Shown: piece after piece, positions 49,826 through 60,608 of the stretch
Numbering within the stretch: position 1 is the first letter of the stretch
Layout of the letters: each line of letters begins with the position of its first letter
Source: Paracidovorax citrulli
Lineage (GTDB): Bacteria > Pseudomonadota > Gammaproteobacteria > Burkholderiales > Burkholderiaceae_C
Direction of reading: 5' to 3'
Length of the DNA stretch: 64,000 nt
Assembly: GCF_900100305.1 (NCBI RefSeq)
Contig: NZ_FNEY01000019.1
Location: 1 to 64,000 of the forward strand
Made by a program: the position numbers and the translations under genes
The notes under the pieces: model-generated
What the model was told of the DNA's origin: nothing
What the model saw: only the letters and a program-made list of their open reading frames with translations
The model's database searches: none

Positions 49826-50677
49826 TCAGCCGGCTGCGCGCTCGGCGGCTTCGAGGGTGTTCACGAGCAGCATCGTAATGGTCATCGGGCCGACCCCGCC
49901 GGGAACGGGGGTGATGTGGCCCGCGACTTCGCGCACCCCGTCGAAGTCCACGTCGCCGCAGAGCCTGCCTTCGTCGTTGCGGTTCATGCCCACGTCGATG
50001 ACGACGGCGCCGGGTTTGACCATGTCGGCCGTCAGCACGTTGCGGCGGCCCACGGCGGCGACGATGACGTCCGCCTGCAGCGTCTGGGCCTTGAGGTCGG
50101 CGGTGCGGGAGTGGCACACGGTGACGGTGGCGTCCTTGGCCAGCAGCATCAGCGCCATGGGCTTGCCCACGATGTTGCTGCGGCCGATCACCACGGCGTG
50201 CTTGCCGCGCAGGTCGTAGCCGATGTGCTCCAGCATCTTCATGCAGCCATAGGGCGTGCAGGGCCAGAAGCCGGGCATGCCGGTCATCAGGGCACCGGCG
50301 CTGGCGATGTGGAAGCCGTCCACGTCCTTGGCCGGAGAGATCGCCTCGATGACCTTCTGCGCGTCGATGTGGGCGGGCAGGGGCAGCTGCACCAGGATGC
50401 CGTGGATGGACGGGTCGTTGTTCAGCGCGTCCACGCGGGCCAGCAGTTCCGCCTCGGACATCGCGGCGTCGTACTTCTCGAGCACCGAATGCAGGCCGCT
50501 TTCCTCGCAGGCCTTGACCTTGTTGCGCACGTACACCTGGCTGGCGGGGTTGTCGCCCACCAGCACGACGGCCAGGCCCGGCGTGGTGCCGCGTTCCTTG
50601 AGCAGCGCGGCGCGGCGGGCCACGTCGGCGCGGAGTTGTCGGGAAAGGGCGTTGCCGTCGATCAGTTGGGCGGTCAT
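49826..50677 (-). CDS. folD: Methylenetetrahydrofolate dehydrogenase / cyclohydrolase
   Basis: The protein is 283 residues. Family motifs are [49 protein letters not shown], the catalytic lysine in [28 protein letters not shown] and [15 protein letters not shown]. It interconverts 5,10-methylene- and 10-formyl-THF with NADP. It is read toward prlC. Confidence 0.96.
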   Translation of the reverse strand: MTAQLIDGNALSRQLRADVARRAALLKERGTTPGLAVVLVGDNPASQVYVRNKVKACEESGLHSVLEKYDAAMSEAELLARVDALNNDPSIHGILVQLPLPAHIDAQKVIEAISPAKDVDGFHIASAGALMTGMPGFWPCTPYGCMKMLEHIGYDLRGKHAVVIGRSNIVGKPMALMLLAKDATVTVCHSRTADLKAQTLQADVIVAAVGRRNVLTADMVKPGAVVIDVGMNRNDEGRLCGDVDFDGVREVAGHITPVPGGVGPMTITMLLVNTLEAAERAAG

Positions 50678-50708
50678 GGCGGAAGGGGATTACGGTGCGT
50701 TCGATGCG

Positions 50709-50754
50709 AAAAAGGCCGCCGGCCCCGGCAGGGCGCCGGTGGACCGGGCGGCCG
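50709..50754 (-). terminator. Rho-independent terminator after response regulator gene
   Basis: On the minus strand, GGCCGCCC ... GGCGGCC enclose an inner hairpin and are followed by TTTTT. It lies 13 bases past the response-regulator stop. Confidence 0.75.
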
Positions 50755-50766
50755 TTGCGGAGGCGG

Positions 50767-51393
50767 TCAGGACTTGGGCGCGTTCTGGCCCAGGGCGATC
50801 TTGAGCAGGTCGGCCACGGTGTTGGCGTTCAGCTTTTCCATGATGTTGGCGCGGTGCGCTTCCACGGTCTTGATGCTGATGCCCAGGTCGTCGGCGATCT
50901 GCTTGTTCAGGCGGCCGGCGACGATGCGCTCGAGCACCTGCGCTTCGCGCCCGGTGAGCTTGGAGAGCAGGGCGTCGCGGCTGGCGGCCTGCTGGTGGCC
51001 GGCGAAGGACTCGCGGGCCCGGTCGAGCATGCGGTCCACGAGGCTGACGAGTTCGTCCTCGTTGAAGGGCTTCTGGATGAAGTCGAGCGCGCCCTTCTTC
51101 ATGGTGTTGACGGCCATGGGCACGTCGCCATGGCCGGTGATGAAGACGATGGGCAGGGGGGACTTGCGTTCGAGCAGGCGGTCCTGCAGTTCGAGCCCGG
51201 TCATGCCGCCCATGCGGATGTCAACGATCAGGCAGGCCACTTCGCGTGGATCGTAGCGCGAGAGGAAGGATTCGGCGGAGTCGAAGCAGCGGACGCGGTA
51301 GTCCTTGCCCTCCAGCAGCCATTGCAGCGAGTCGCGCACGGCCTCGTCGTCGTCCACGACGTAGACAGTACCTTTTTTGGGAGTCAAACTCAT
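50767..51393 (-). CDS. FixJ/NarL-type response regulator
   Basis: The protein is 208 residues. The receiver (about 8-120) has VYVVDDDEAVRDSLQWLL, the phosphoacceptor in LIVDIRMGGMTGLEL, VFITGHGDVPMAVNTMKKGA and IQKPFNEDEL. The LuxR-type HTH (about 140-200) has LTGREAQVLERIVAGRLNKQ and a KTVEAHRANIMEKL recognition helix. The GHGDVPMAV and DFIxKPF elements are typical of the FixJ/TtrR group. It overlaps the kinase stop by four bases and is its cognate partner. Confidence 0.93.
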   Translation of the reverse strand: MSLTPKKGTVYVVDDDEAVRDSLQWLLEGKDYRVRCFDSAESFLSRYDPREVACLIVDIRMGGMTGLELQDRLLERKSPLPIVFITGHGDVPMAVNTMKKGALDFIQKPFNEDELVSLVDRMLDRARESFAGHQQAASRDALLSKLTGREAQVLERIVAGRLNKQIADDLGISIKTVEAHRANIMEKLNANTVADLLKIALGQNAPKS

Positions 51394-53963
51394 GCGGGAG
51401 TCCTTGGGGTAGATGCTTTTGCTACAGAATTCGTAGTGTCATCCGCAGGCTGGGCGAGCGGAAGCCAGAAGGAGAATCGGCAGCCGGTGACCTCCGGGCC
51501 ATTGTAGATGTTCTCCGCCTGCATGCGGCCCTGGTGCGATTCCACGATGCTGCGGCACAGGTTCAGGCCGATGCCCATGCCTTCCTGCTTGGTGGAGAAG
51601 AAGGCCTCGAAGAGGTGTTCCAGCACTTCCGGGGCCAGTCCCTTGCCGGTGTCCTGCACCGCGAATTCGATGCCGTCCTGGCTGTCCAGCGGGCGCGGCA
51701 CCACGCGCAGTTCCACACTGCGGCGGGCTGGCGGGCGCCCGGCCTGCTGGATGGATTCCGCGCCGTTCTTCATGAGGTTGATGAGCACCTGCTCGATCAG
51801 GATGGTGTCGGCCATCACGGGCGGCAGGCGCGCGGCCACGTAGTGGGTGAGACGCACGTTGTGCCGGCGCAGCTCGATGTCCGCGAGTTCCACTGCCTCG
51901 CTGACCATGTGCTGGACGTCGGCGAGGGTGCGGTTGGGTTCGCTCTTCTTCACGAACGCGCGGATGCGCTGGATGATCTGGCCCGCGCGCTGCGCCTGGT
52001 GCGCTGTTTTCTCCAGCGCGGAGAGGAGGGCGTCCTCCGTGATCTGCTGGCTCTTGATGCGCGAAACCATGCCGCTGCAATAGTTGCTGATGGCCGTGAG
52101 CGGCTGGTTCAGCTCGTGCGCCACGCTGGAGGCCATCTCGCCCATGGTGATCAGGCGGCTCACCGACTGCGCGCGCTCGGCCTGGCGCGCGGCCTGCTCC
52201 TCGGCCTGGCGGCGCGGGGTGATGTCGGTGGCGATCACCATCTGGGCCAGGCGGCCGTCCACCCAGTTCAGGTAGCGGGAGCGCACTTCCAGCCATTTGC
52301 CGAGGTCGGGCAGGTAGATCTCGGCGTTCTCCGAGCGCGCGTCGGTGAGCGTATCGGTGGGCAGGCCCATGAGGGCGTCCTCGTCGTCCATGCTGCCCGC
52401 GCTGGAGCTGCCGGCCGGCAGGACGCCCGCCTGGGCGACGAGCTGCAGGTGCCCGCCGGTCTGCGAGCCGAACCACTGGCGGTACAGCTTGTTCGCGAAG
52501 AGCAGCTCCTCGCTGCCCAGGGGCGCGACGGAGACGGAGGCGTCCAGCGATTCCAGCACGATGGTGAAGCGCTCATGGGACGCCGTGAGCTGTTCGCGCA
52601 CGCGGTTGGGCTCGGTGATGTCGGTCATCGAGGTCATCCAGCCGGTCTGCTGCCCGTGCGCGTCGATGAGCGGCGACACGTACAGCCGCGCGTCGAAGAG
52701 CGTGCCGTTCTTGCGTTTCACCCGCACCTGGAAGCCCCCGACCGTCTGCTTGCCGCTGAGCTCGTCGCGCAGCTTCGAATGCAGCACTTCGTGGTCGGCT
52801 TCCGGCCAGTAGGTGTAGGGCGGGGACTGGCCGATCAGGTCCTCCGCGTTCCAGCCGGTCATCTGGCAGAAGGCGGCGTTCACGTAGGTCATGCGGCCGT
52901 TCATGTCGAGCGCGCGCATGCCGGTGACCATGGAGTTTTCCATCGCGCGGCGGAAGTTGGTTTCGGCCACCAGTGCCTCCTGCGTGCGCAGGCGGCGGCG
53001 GGTGTGGCGCCAGTTGGCGATCAGCATCCAGGCCGTCATGGCGCTCAACGTGCCCACGAGCCAGAAGAGGCCGCTGCCCACCACCCCCAGGGAAGTGCGG
53101 TAGGCCTGCGCGCGCAGCACGAGGCCGTTGCCCACGGGGGACACGAACACTTCGTACTGGTTGGCGCGGGTGGCCCAGGGCTGCCAGGGCGAAGCGCGCC
53201 CGCGCGGCGGCAGCGGCGTGCCGGCCAGCAACTGGTCGCGGCCGTCGAGCATCGTGACCGCGTAGCGCGCGAGCACTTCGGTGGGCGTGCCGTAGCGCAG
53301 CAGGCTGTCCACCGAATATTCGGCCAGCACCACGCCCGTGAACTTGCCCTGCGCCACGAGGGGCACCTGCAACTGCAGCAGGGGCGCGGCCTCGCCCCGT
53401 CCCGGGTCGGCCAGCGGCTGCGCGTACACGGGCTGCTGCAGGTCGCGTGCGATGCCGAAGGTGTCGGCCGTGTCGCCATTGCGCAGTACCTCGCCCGCCA
53501 CGCGCAACTGGCTGCTGGGCAGCGTGGGCGCCGCATGGCTGGCCCGGATACGGCGGTGGTCGTCGATCCAGGTGATGGCCTGCAGTTCGGGGTACTGGCT
53601 GATCAGCCCTTCCGCGCGGGACACGAAGTCCGCGCGTTCGAGATCCTGGTTGGAGAGGTCGCGCGCGATGCGCATGATCTGCTCCTGGCGCTCCAGCAGG
53701 CGCAGGCGCACGCGTTGCTGCGCGTACTCGACATCGCGGCGCAGCGCCTCCTGTTCGCGCTCGCCTTCTTCGGCGCGCAGATACCAGAAGGCCGCCACGA
53801 TCGCGGCGAGGAACATGAGCACGGCAGCCAGCGGCGCCAGAGCCGCCAGGCGGTCTTGCCGGGTAGGAGAAAGGCTGCGCCACCAGGTGCGCCACCAGCG
53901 GGCCGGCACGGTGACCACGGAAGGCTCCGCCGGGACGGCGGGCACGGGGGAAGGGCGGTCCAT
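51390..53963 (-). CDS. PAS-domain sensor histidine kinase
   Basis: The protein is 857 residues from ATG 53963; the longer frame runs back over the aceE start and is rejected. TM1 (about 39-62, LAALAPLAAVLMFLAAIV) and TM2 (about 290-312) flank a periplasmic sensor of roughly 230 residues. PAS domain 1 (ENSMVTGMRALDMNGRMTYV) and a second PAS follow, then HisKA with SSVAHELNQPLTAISNY and HATPase with LINLMKNGAESI and GMGIGLNLCRSIVESHQG. The HELNQPL box is of the FixL/DctB type. It is divergent from aceE with a 166-base gap. Confidence 0.93.
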   Translation of the reverse strand: MDRPSPVPAVPAEPSVVTVPARWWRTWWRSLSPTRQDRLAALAPLAAVLMFLAAIVAAFWYLRAEEGEREQEALRRDVEYAQQRVRLRLLERQEQIMRIARDLSNQDLERADFVSRAEGLISQYPELQAITWIDDHRRIRASHAAPTLPSSQLRVAGEVLRNGDTADTFGIARDLQQPVYAQPLADPGRGEAAPLLQLQVPLVAQGKFTGVVLAEYSVDSLLRYGTPTEVLARYAVTMLDGRDQLLAGTPLPPRGRASPWQPWATRANQYEVFVSPVGNGLVLRAQAYRTSLGVVGSGLFWLVGTLSAMTAWMLIANWRHTRRRLRTQEALVAETNFRRAMENSMVTGMRALDMNGRMTYVNAAFCQMTGWNAEDLIGQSPPYTYWPEADHEVLHSKLRDELSGKQTVGGFQVRVKRKNGTLFDARLYVSPLIDAHGQQTGWMTSMTDITEPNRVREQLTASHERFTIVLESLDASVSVAPLGSEELLFANKLYRQWFGSQTGGHLQLVAQAGVLPAGSSSAGSMDDEDALMGLPTDTLTDARSENAEIYLPDLGKWLEVRSRYLNWVDGRLAQMVIATDITPRRQAEEQAARQAERAQSVSRLITMGEMASSVAHELNQPLTAISNYCSGMVSRIKSQQITEDALLSALEKTAHQAQRAGQIIQRIRAFVKKSEPNRTLADVQHMVSEAVELADIELRRHNVRLTHYVAARLPPVMADTILIEQVLINLMKNGAESIQQAGRPPARRSVELRVVPRPLDSQDGIEFAVQDTGKGLAPEVLEHLFEAFFSTKQEGMGIGLNLCRSIVESHQGRMQAENIYNGPEVTGCRFSFWLPLAQPADDTTNSVAKASTPRTPA

Positions 53964-54129
53964 GCCGGGGAGTGTAGGGGAGCGCCCGGGACCGCCGGAT
54001 GGGGGAATGTGCGGGTGCAGCATTTTTTCATATTGTGGTGTTGGAGCGCGCCATTCGAAATGTCGCGAAAGTGTGCGAAAATTCGCCGGATTTACCCCCC
54101 AACGCCAGCGACTTATCAAGGAGACAGGC

Positions 54130-56853
54130 ATGACTGCTCAGACCGACCCTCAGGCCGGAAAAACCGCGACGTCCGCCCCCGATACCGACCAACAGGAGAC
54201 CCGCGAGTGGATGGACGCACTGTCTGCCGTGATCGACCGCGAAGGCGCTGAACGGGCACACTTCCTGCTCGAGCAATTGCTCGAACACGCGCGCCAGAGC
54301 AGCATCGACATGCCGTTCTCCGCCAACACGGGCTACGTGAACACGATCGAGCCCAGCCAGGAGGCACGCTGCCCCGGCAATCTGGAAATCGAAGCGCGCC
54401 TGCGCGCCTACATGCGCTGGAACGCCATGGCGATGGTGGTCAAGGCCAACCGCCACCATCCTCCCGAAGGCGGCGACCTGGGCGGCCACATCGGCTCCTT
54501 CGCCTCCCTGGCCAACATGTTCGGCGCAGGTTTCAACCACTTCTGGCACGCAGAGAGCGAGAACCACGGCGGCGACCTGCTGTACATCCAGGGCCATGTG
54601 TCCCCCGGCATCTATGCGCGCGCCTACCTGGAAGGCCGCCTGACCGAGGAACAACTGCTGAACTTCCGCCAGGAAGTGGACGGCAAGGGTCTCTCCAGCT
54701 ACCCGCATCCCAAGCTGATGCCCGAGTTCTGGCAGTTCCCGACGGTCTCGATGGGCCTGGGCCCGCTGATGGCCATCTACCAGGCCCGTTTCCTCAAATA
54801 CCTGCAGGCCCGCGGCATCGCCAACACCGAGAACCGCAAGGTCTGGGTGTTCTGCGGCGACGGCGAGATGGACGAGGTGGAATCCCTGGGCGCCATCGGC
54901 CTGGCCGCGCGCGAGAACCTCGACAACCTGATCTTCGTCATCAACTGCAACCTGCAGCGCCTGGACGGCCCGGTGCGCGGCAACGGCAAGATCATCCAGG
55001 AGCTGGAAGGCGAATTCCGCGGCTCCGGCTGGAACGTGATCAAGCTGCTGTGGGGCAAGGGCTGGGACGACCTGCTGGCCCGCGACAAGGACGGCGCGCT
55101 GCGCAAGATCATGATGGACTGCAACGACGGGGACTACCAGTCGTTCAAGGCCAATGACGGCGCCTACGTGCGCAAGAACTTCTTCGGCCGCGATCCGCGC
55201 ACGCTGAAGATGGTCGAGCACATGAGCGACGACGAGATCTGGAACCTGCGCCGCGGCGGCCACGACGCGCAGAAGGTCTATGCGGCGTTCAAGGCGGCCA
55301 ACGAGCACAAGGGCCAGCCCACGGTGCTGCTGGTGAAGACCGTCAAGGGCTTCGGCATGGGCAAGATCGGCGAGGGCAAGAACACCGTCCACCAGACCAA
55401 GAAGCTCGGCGACGAGGACATCAAGGCCTTCCGCGACCGCTTCAACATTCCGATTCCCGACAGCCAGATCGCCGACCTGCCGTTCTACAAGCCGGCCGAC
55501 GACACCCCGGAAATGAAGTACCTGCACGAGCGCCGCAAGGCCCTCGGCGGCTACCTGCCGCACCGCCGCACGAAGGCCGACGAGAGCTTCACCGTGCCGT
55601 CGCTGGAAACCTTCAAGGCCGTGCTCGATCCCACGCCCGAAGGCCGCGAGATCTCGACCACGCAGGCCTACGTGCGCTTCCTCACGCAGCTGCTGCGCGA
55701 CCAGGCCATCGGCCCGCGCGTGGTGCCCATCCTGGTGGACGAGGCCCGCACCTTCGGCATGGAAGGCCTGTTCCGCCAGATCGGCATCTACAACCCGCAC
55801 GGCCAGCAGTACACCCCGGTGGACAAGGACCAGGTGATGTACTACCGCGAGGACAAGGCCGGCCAGATCCTGCAGGAAGGCATCAACGAGGCCGGCGGCA
55901 TGTCCAGCTGGATCGCCGCGGCCACGTCGTACAGCACGAACAACCGGATCATGATCCCGTTCTACGTGTACTACTCGATGTTCGGCTTCCAGCGCGTCGG
56001 CGACCTGGCCTGGGCGGCCGGCGACATGCAGGCGCGGGGCTTCCTGCTGGGCGGCACGTCGGGCCGCACCACGCTGAACGGCGAAGGCCTGCAGCACGAG
56101 GACGGCCACAGCCACATCCTGGCCAACACGATTCCGAACTGCATCAGCTACGACCCGACCTTCGCGCACGAAGTCGCCGTCATCATGCACGACGGCCTGA
56201 AGCGCATGGTCGAGCGCCAGGAGAATGTCTTTTACTACCTGACGCTGCTCAACGAGAACTACGCCATGCCCGGCCTGCAGCCCGGCACGGAAGAGCAGAT
56301 CATCAAGGGCATGTACCTCTGCAAACAGGCGCCGGCCCTCAAGAAGGGCGCGCCCGCCGTGCAGCTGCTGGGCAGCGGCACGATCCTGCGCGAGTCGTTC
56401 GTCGCCCAGGAACTGCTGGAGAAGGACTGGGGCGTGGCCGCGTCCGTGTGGAGCTGCCCGAGCTTCAACGAGCTGACGCGCGACGGCCAGGAGGCGGAGC
56501 GCTGGAACCTGCTGCACCCCACGGAAACGCCGCGCACGTCGTTCGTGGAGGAGCAGCTCGGCAAGACCGAGGGCCCGGTGATCGCTTCCACCGACTACAT
56601 GAAGGCGTACGCCGAGCAGATCCGTCCGTTCGTGCCCAAGGGCCGGACGTACAAGGTGCTGGGCACCGACGGCTTCGGCCGCAGCGACTTCCGCCGCAAG
56701 CTGCGCGAGCATTTCGAGGTGGACCGCCACTACATCGTCGTGGCCGCGCTCAAGGCCCTGGCCGAGGATGGCAAGCTGCCCGCTGCCAAGGTGGCCGAGG
56801 CCATCCAGAAGTACGGCATCCAGGCCGACAAGGTGAACCCGCTGCACGCCTGA
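54130..56853 (+). CDS. aceE: Pyruvate dehydrogenase E1 component, homodimeric
   Basis: The protein is 907 residues from ATG 54130 behind AGGAGACA; the longer frame is rejected because it opposes the kinase gene. The TPP-binding motif is in [20 protein letters not shown] with [12 protein letters not shown] (about residues 242-280). [19 protein letters not shown] and [20 protein letters not shown] are typical of AceE. It decarboxylates pyruvate and acetylates the E2 lipoyl domain. It is the first gene of an operon with aceF and lpdA. Confidence 0.97.
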   Translation: MTAQTDPQAGKTATSAPDTDQQETREWMDALSAVIDREGAERAHFLLEQLLEHARQSSIDMPFSANTGYVNTIEPSQEARCPGNLEIEARLRAYMRWNAMAMVVKANRHHPPEGGDLGGHIGSFASLANMFGAGFNHFWHAESENHGGDLLYIQGHVSPGIYARAYLEGRLTEEQLLNFRQEVDGKGLSSYPHPKLMPEFWQFPTVSMGLGPLMAIYQARFLKYLQARGIANTENRKVWVFCGDGEMDEVESLGAIGLAARENLDNLIFVINCNLQRLDGPVRGNGKIIQELEGEFRGSGWNVIKLLWGKGWDDLLARDKDGALRKIMMDCNDGDYQSFKANDGAYVRKNFFGRDPRTLKMVEHMSDDEIWNLRRGGHDAQKVYAAFKAANEHKGQPTVLLVKTVKGFGMGKIGEGKNTVHQTKKLGDEDIKAFRDRFNIPIPDSQIADLPFYKPADDTPEMKYLHERRKALGGYLPHRRTKADESFTVPSLETFKAVLDPTPEGREISTTQAYVRFLTQLLRDQAIGPRVVPILVDEARTFGMEGLFRQIGIYNPHGQQYTPVDKDQVMYYREDKAGQILQEGINEAGGMSSWIAAATSYSTNNRIMIPFYVYYSMFGFQRVGDLAWAAGDMQARGFLLGGTSGRTTLNGEGLQHEDGHSHILANTIPNCISYDPTFAHEVAVIMHDGLKRMVERQENVFYYLTLLNENYAMPGLQPGTEEQIIKGMYLCKQAPALKKGAPAVQLLGSGTILRESFVAQELLEKDWGVAASVWSCPSFNELTRDGQEAERWNLLHPTETPRTSFVEEQLGKTEGPVIASTDYMKAYAEQIRPFVPKGRTYKVLGTDGFGRSDFRRKLREHFEVDRHYIVVAALKALAEDGKLPAAKVAEAIQKYGIQADKVNPLHA

Positions 56854-56872
56854 CCCCACCGGAGACAACAAC

Positions 56873-58576
56873 ATGGCACTGATTGACATCAAGGTCCCGG
56901 ACATCGGGGATTTCGACGCCGTCGGCGTGATCGAACTGCTGGTGAAGCCCGGCGACACGGTGAAGGCCGAGCAGTCGCTCATCACCGTGGAGTCCGACAA
57001 GGCTTCCATGGAGATTCCTTCCAGCCACGCCGGCGTGGTGAAGGAGGTCAAGGTCAAGATCGGCGACCAGGTGAGCGAAGGCTCGGTGATCGTCGTGGTC
57101 GAGGCCGAAGGCGAGGGCGCGCAGCCCGCGGCGGCGCCTGCCGCGAAAGCGGAAGCGCCCCCACCCGCATCGGCCGCGGCGTCCGCGCCGGCACCTGCTG
57201 CGCCCGCGGCCGCCCCGGCTGCCGCCGGCCCGATCGATGTGAAGGTGCCGGACATCGGCGACTTCAAGGACGTGGCGGTGATCGAACTGCTGGTGAAGGT
57301 CGGCGATACGGTCAAGGAAGAGCAGTCGCTCTTCACCGTCGAATCGGACAAGGCCTCCATGGAGATTCCGTCGCCCGCCGCCGGCGTGGTGAAGGAGCTG
57401 AAGATCAAGATCGGCGACAAGGTGAACGTGGGTGACCTCGTGGCCGTGCTCGAAGGCACCGCGGGCGCGTCCTCGGCGGCACCTGCCGCTGCCGCTCCGG
57501 TGGACCGCGCCGCTTCGCAGTCCGAGCCCGACACGCGCGCCCCGCGCCAGCTGCCGGCCGAGGAGGCCGCCCCCCAGGCGGGAGCGCAGGCATCCTCGCC
57601 GTCTCCCGCGCCCGCGCCGCATGCCCCGGGCGCTGCGCCCATCGGCTTGCCGCATGCATCGCCTTCGGTGCGCAAGTTCGCGCGTGAACTGGGCGTGCCG
57701 CTGGAAGAGCTCAAGGGCTCCGGCCCCAAGGGCCGCATCACCCAGGAGGACGTGCAGGCCTTCACCAGGCAGGTGATGGCGGGCGGCGTGCAGACCAAGG
57801 CCCAGGCGGCCAAGCCACCTGCCGGCGGTGGCTCCGGCGTGGGCATGGACCTGCTGCCCTGGCCGAAGGTGGACTTCGCCAAGTTCGGTGGCGTGGAGCG
57901 CAAGGATCTCTCGCGCATCAAGAAGATCAGCGGCGCCAACCTGCACCGCAACTGGGTGATGATTCCCCACGTCACCAACAACGACGAAGCCGACATCACC
58001 GAACTGGAAGCCTTCCGCGTCTCCACCAACAAGGAGAACGAGAAGTCCGGCGTGAAGGTGACGATGCTCGCCTTCGTGATCAAGGCCGTGGTGGCCGCGC
58101 TCAAGAAGTTCCCCGAGTTCAACACCAGCCTGGACGGCGACACGCTCGTCTACAAGCAGTACTTCCACATCGGTTTCGCGGCGGACACGCCGAACGGCCT
58201 CGTGGTGCCCGTGCTGAAGGATGCCGACAAGAAGGGCATCCTGCAGATCAGCCAGGAAATGGGCGAGCTCGCCAAGAAGGCCCGCGACGGAAAGCTCGGC
58301 GCGGCCGACATGCAGGGCGGCTGCTTCTCGATCTCGTCGCTCGGCGGTATCGGCGGCACGCACTTCACGCCCATCATCAACGCGCCCGAAGTGGCCATCC
58401 TGGGCCTCTCGAAGGGCCAGATGAAGCCGGTGTGGGACGGCAAGCAGTTCGTGCCGCGCCTGGTGCTGCCGCTGTCGCTCTCCTACGATCACCGCGTGAT
58501 CGACGGAGCGTCTGCCGCGCGCTTCAACGCCTACCTGGGCCAGGTGCTGGCGGATTACCGCCGCATCCTGCTGTGA
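56873..58576 (+). CDS. aceF: Pyruvate dehydrogenase E2, dihydrolipoyl acetyltransferase
   Basis: The protein is 567 residues. There are two lipoyl domains with the lipoylated lysine in ESDKASMEI (K43 and again about residue 164), joined by Ala/Pro linkers. A peripheral E3-binding domain (about 262-300) has [20 protein letters not shown] and [11 protein letters not shown]. The catalytic domain (about 330-567) ends with [18 protein letters not shown], bearing the active His. It is nineteen bases after aceE. Confidence 0.96.
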   Translation: MALIDIKVPDIGDFDAVGVIELLVKPGDTVKAEQSLITVESDKASMEIPSSHAGVVKEVKVKIGDQVSEGSVIVVVEAEGEGAQPAAAPAAKAEAPPPASAAASAPAPAAPAAAPAAAGPIDVKVPDIGDFKDVAVIELLVKVGDTVKEEQSLFTVESDKASMEIPSPAAGVVKELKIKIGDKVNVGDLVAVLEGTAGASSAAPAAAAPVDRAASQSEPDTRAPRQLPAEEAAPQAGAQASSPSPAPAPHAPGAAPIGLPHASPSVRKFARELGVPLEELKGSGPKGRITQEDVQAFTRQVMAGGVQTKAQAAKPPAGGGSGVGMDLLPWPKVDFAKFGGVERKDLSRIKKISGANLHRNWVMIPHVTNNDEADITELEAFRVSTNKENEKSGVKVTMLAFVIKAVVAALKKFPEFNTSLDGDTLVYKQYFHIGFAADTPNGLVVPVLKDADKKGILQISQEMGELAKKARDGKLGAADMQGGCFSISSLGGIGGTHFTPIINAPEVAILGLSKGQMKPVWDGKQFVPRLVLPLSLSYDHRVIDGASAARFNAYLGQVLADYRRILL

Positions 58577-58589
58577 AAGGAAACCCGAC

Positions 58590-60443
58590 ATGGCAGTGAT
58601 CGACATCAAGGTGCCCGACATCGGTGATTTTTCCGAAGTGGGCGTGATCGAAGTGCTGGTGAAAGCCGGCGACACCATCAAGGTGGAACAGAGCCTCATC
58701 ACCGTCGAATCCGACAAGGCATCGATGGAGATTCCGTCGAGCCATGCCGGCGTCGTCAAGGAGGTGAAGGTGAAGGTCGGCGACAAGGTCGCCGAAGGCT
58801 CGGTGGTGCTGACGCTGGAGGCCGCGGATGCGGCTGCCGCTGCGGCACCGGCGCCCGCATCCGCGCCCGCGGCGGCTGCAGCGCCTGCCCAGGCTGCTGC
58901 ACCGGCCCCCAAGGCCGCAGCCGCGCCGGCTCCGGCCGCGGCGAGCTTCGGCGGCAATGCCGACATCGAATGCGACGTGCTCGTGCTGGGCGGCGGCCCC
59001 GGCGGCTACAGCGCCGCCTTCCGCGCGGCCGACCTGGGCCTGAAGGTCGTCATCGTCGAGCGCTATTCGACGCTGGGCGGCGTCTGCCTGAACGTGGGCT
59101 GCATCCCGTCCAAGGCGCTGCTGCACGTGGCGGCGGTGATCGACGAGGTGAGCCACCTCAAGGCGGCCGGCATCGAGTTCGGTGCACCGAAGGTGGACAT
59201 CGACACCCTGCGCGGCCACAAGGAAAAGGTCATCGGCAAGCTGACCGGCGGCCTGGCCGCCATGGCCAAGATGCGCAAGGTGACCACCGTGCGCGGCGTG
59301 GGTCAGTTCGTGGGCGCCAACCACCTGGAGGTGGAGGAAACCACCGGCGCCAGGGGCCAGGAGAAGACGGGCGGCAAGAAGGTCGTGGCCTTCAAGCGCG
59401 CGATCATCGCCGCCGGCTCCCAGGCCGTGCACCTGCCGTTCATGCCGAATGATCCGCGCGTGGTCGATTCGACCGGCGCACTGGAGTTGAAGGAGGTGCC
59501 GAAGCGCATGTTGATCCTGGGCGGCGGCATCATCGGCCTGGAAATGGGCACCGTCTATTCCACCCTGGGCGCGCGCCTGGACGTGGTCGAGATGATGGAC
59601 GGCCTGATGCAGGGCGCCGACCGCGACCTGGTCAAGGTGTGGCAGAAGATGAATGCCCACCGCTTCGACAACATCATGCTCAAGACCAAGACGGTGGGGG
59701 CCGAGGCCACGCCCGAGGGCATCAAGGTCACGTTCGCCGCGGCGGAAGAGGGCGGCAAGGCGCCCGAGCCGCAGGTCTATGACCTGGTGCTGCAGGCCGT
59801 GGGCCGCACCCCCAACGGCAAGAAGATCGGCGCCGAGAAGGCCGGCGTGGCCGTGACCGACCGCGGCTTCATCGACGTGGACGTGCAGATGCGCACCAAC
59901 GTGCCGCACATCTTCGCCATCGGCGACATCGTGGGCCAGCCCATGCTGGCGCACAAGGCGGTGCACGAAGCGCATGTGGCGGCCGAGGTCATCGCCGGTG
60001 AACTGACGGGCGACAAGGCGCTGGCCTCCGCTGCGTTCAACGCCCGCGTGATCCCGAGCGTGGCCTACACCGACCCCGAAGTGGCCTGGGTGGGCCTGAC
60101 CGAGGACCAGGCCAAGGCCCAGGGCACCAAGGTCCGGAAGGGCCTGTTCCCCTGGACGGCCTCCGGCCGCGCCATCGCCAACGGCCGCGACGAGGGCTAT
60201 ACGAAGCTGCTGTTCGACGATTCGCCCGAAGCCCATGGCCACGGCAGGATCCTGGGCGGCGGCATCGTGGGCACCCATGCCGGCGACATGATCGGCGAGA
60301 TCGCCCTGGCGATCGAGATGGGCGCGGATGCCGTGGACATCGGCAAGACCATCCATCCGCACCCGACGCTGGGCGAGAGCATCGGCATGGCCGCGGAGAT
60401 CGCGCACGGCTCCTGCACGGACGTGCCGCCGCAGAAGAAGTGA
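58590..60443 (+). CDS. lpdA: Lipoyl-domain-containing dihydrolipoyl dehydrogenase (E3)
   Basis: The protein is 617 residues. An N-terminal lipoyl domain (about 1-80, lysine K43 in ESDKASMEI) is joined by an Ala/Pro linker to a complete E3: [20 protein letters not shown], the redox disulfide [20 protein letters not shown], the NAD motif [19 protein letters not shown] and the C-terminal [19 protein letters not shown] with the catalytic His-Glu pair. Lipoyl-E3 fusions are known in Betaproteobacteria and Neisseria. It is the last gene of the pdh operon, 13 bases after aceF. Confidence 0.96.
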   Translation: MAVIDIKVPDIGDFSEVGVIEVLVKAGDTIKVEQSLITVESDKASMEIPSSHAGVVKEVKVKVGDKVAEGSVVLTLEAADAAAAAAPAPASAPAAAAAPAQAAAPAPKAAAAPAPAAASFGGNADIECDVLVLGGGPGGYSAAFRAADLGLKVVIVERYSTLGGVCLNVGCIPSKALLHVAAVIDEVSHLKAAGIEFGAPKVDIDTLRGHKEKVIGKLTGGLAAMAKMRKVTTVRGVGQFVGANHLEVEETTGARGQEKTGGKKVVAFKRAIIAAGSQAVHLPFMPNDPRVVDSTGALELKEVPKRMLILGGGIIGLEMGTVYSTLGARLDVVEMMDGLMQGADRDLVKVWQKMNAHRFDNIMLKTKTVGAEATPEGIKVTFAAAEEGGKAPEPQVYDLVLQAVGRTPNGKKIGAEKAGVAVTDRGFIDVDVQMRTNVPHIFAIGDIVGQPMLAHKAVHEAHVAAEVIAGELTGDKALASAAFNARVIPSVAYTDPEVAWVGLTEDQAKAQGTKVRKGLFPWTASGRAIANGRDEGYTKLLFDDSPEAHGHGRILGGGIVGTHAGDMIGEIALAIEMGADAVDIGKTIHPHPTLGESIGMAAEIAHGSCTDVPPQKK

Positions 60444-60452
60444 AAGACGGGT

Positions 60453-60480
60453 GGCGCAGTGAATCGCTGCGCCGCTTTAA
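60453..60480 (+). terminator. Hairpin after pdh operon
   Basis: GGCGCAG and CTGCGCC form a seven-base stem with a seven-base loop, followed by GCTTTAAT. It is modest but well placed, ten bases after lpdA. Confidence 0.55.
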
Positions 60481-60608
60481 TGGACACTGGCCGAGTCCGT
60501 GCGCCACCTGAAAGCCGGGCTGCGTATCGAGCAGGGTCGCAGCCCGGGCACGGTGCGACCCTCAACCGGATTCTGGGCGTGGCAGGCCCAGCCGGCTGAC
60601 CGACCCGT

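Noticed and set aside
51246-54251. Plus-strand open frame (1001 codons) opposite the sensor kinase
   Set aside because: Shadow frame; the kinase and receiver motifs are on the minus strand.
54028-58143. Very long minus-strand open frame (1371 codons) opposite aceE and aceF
   Set aside because: It is antisense to two unmistakable pyruvate dehydrogenase genes. Long antisense frames arise from codon bias in GC-rich DNA, and the product has no recognisable domain.
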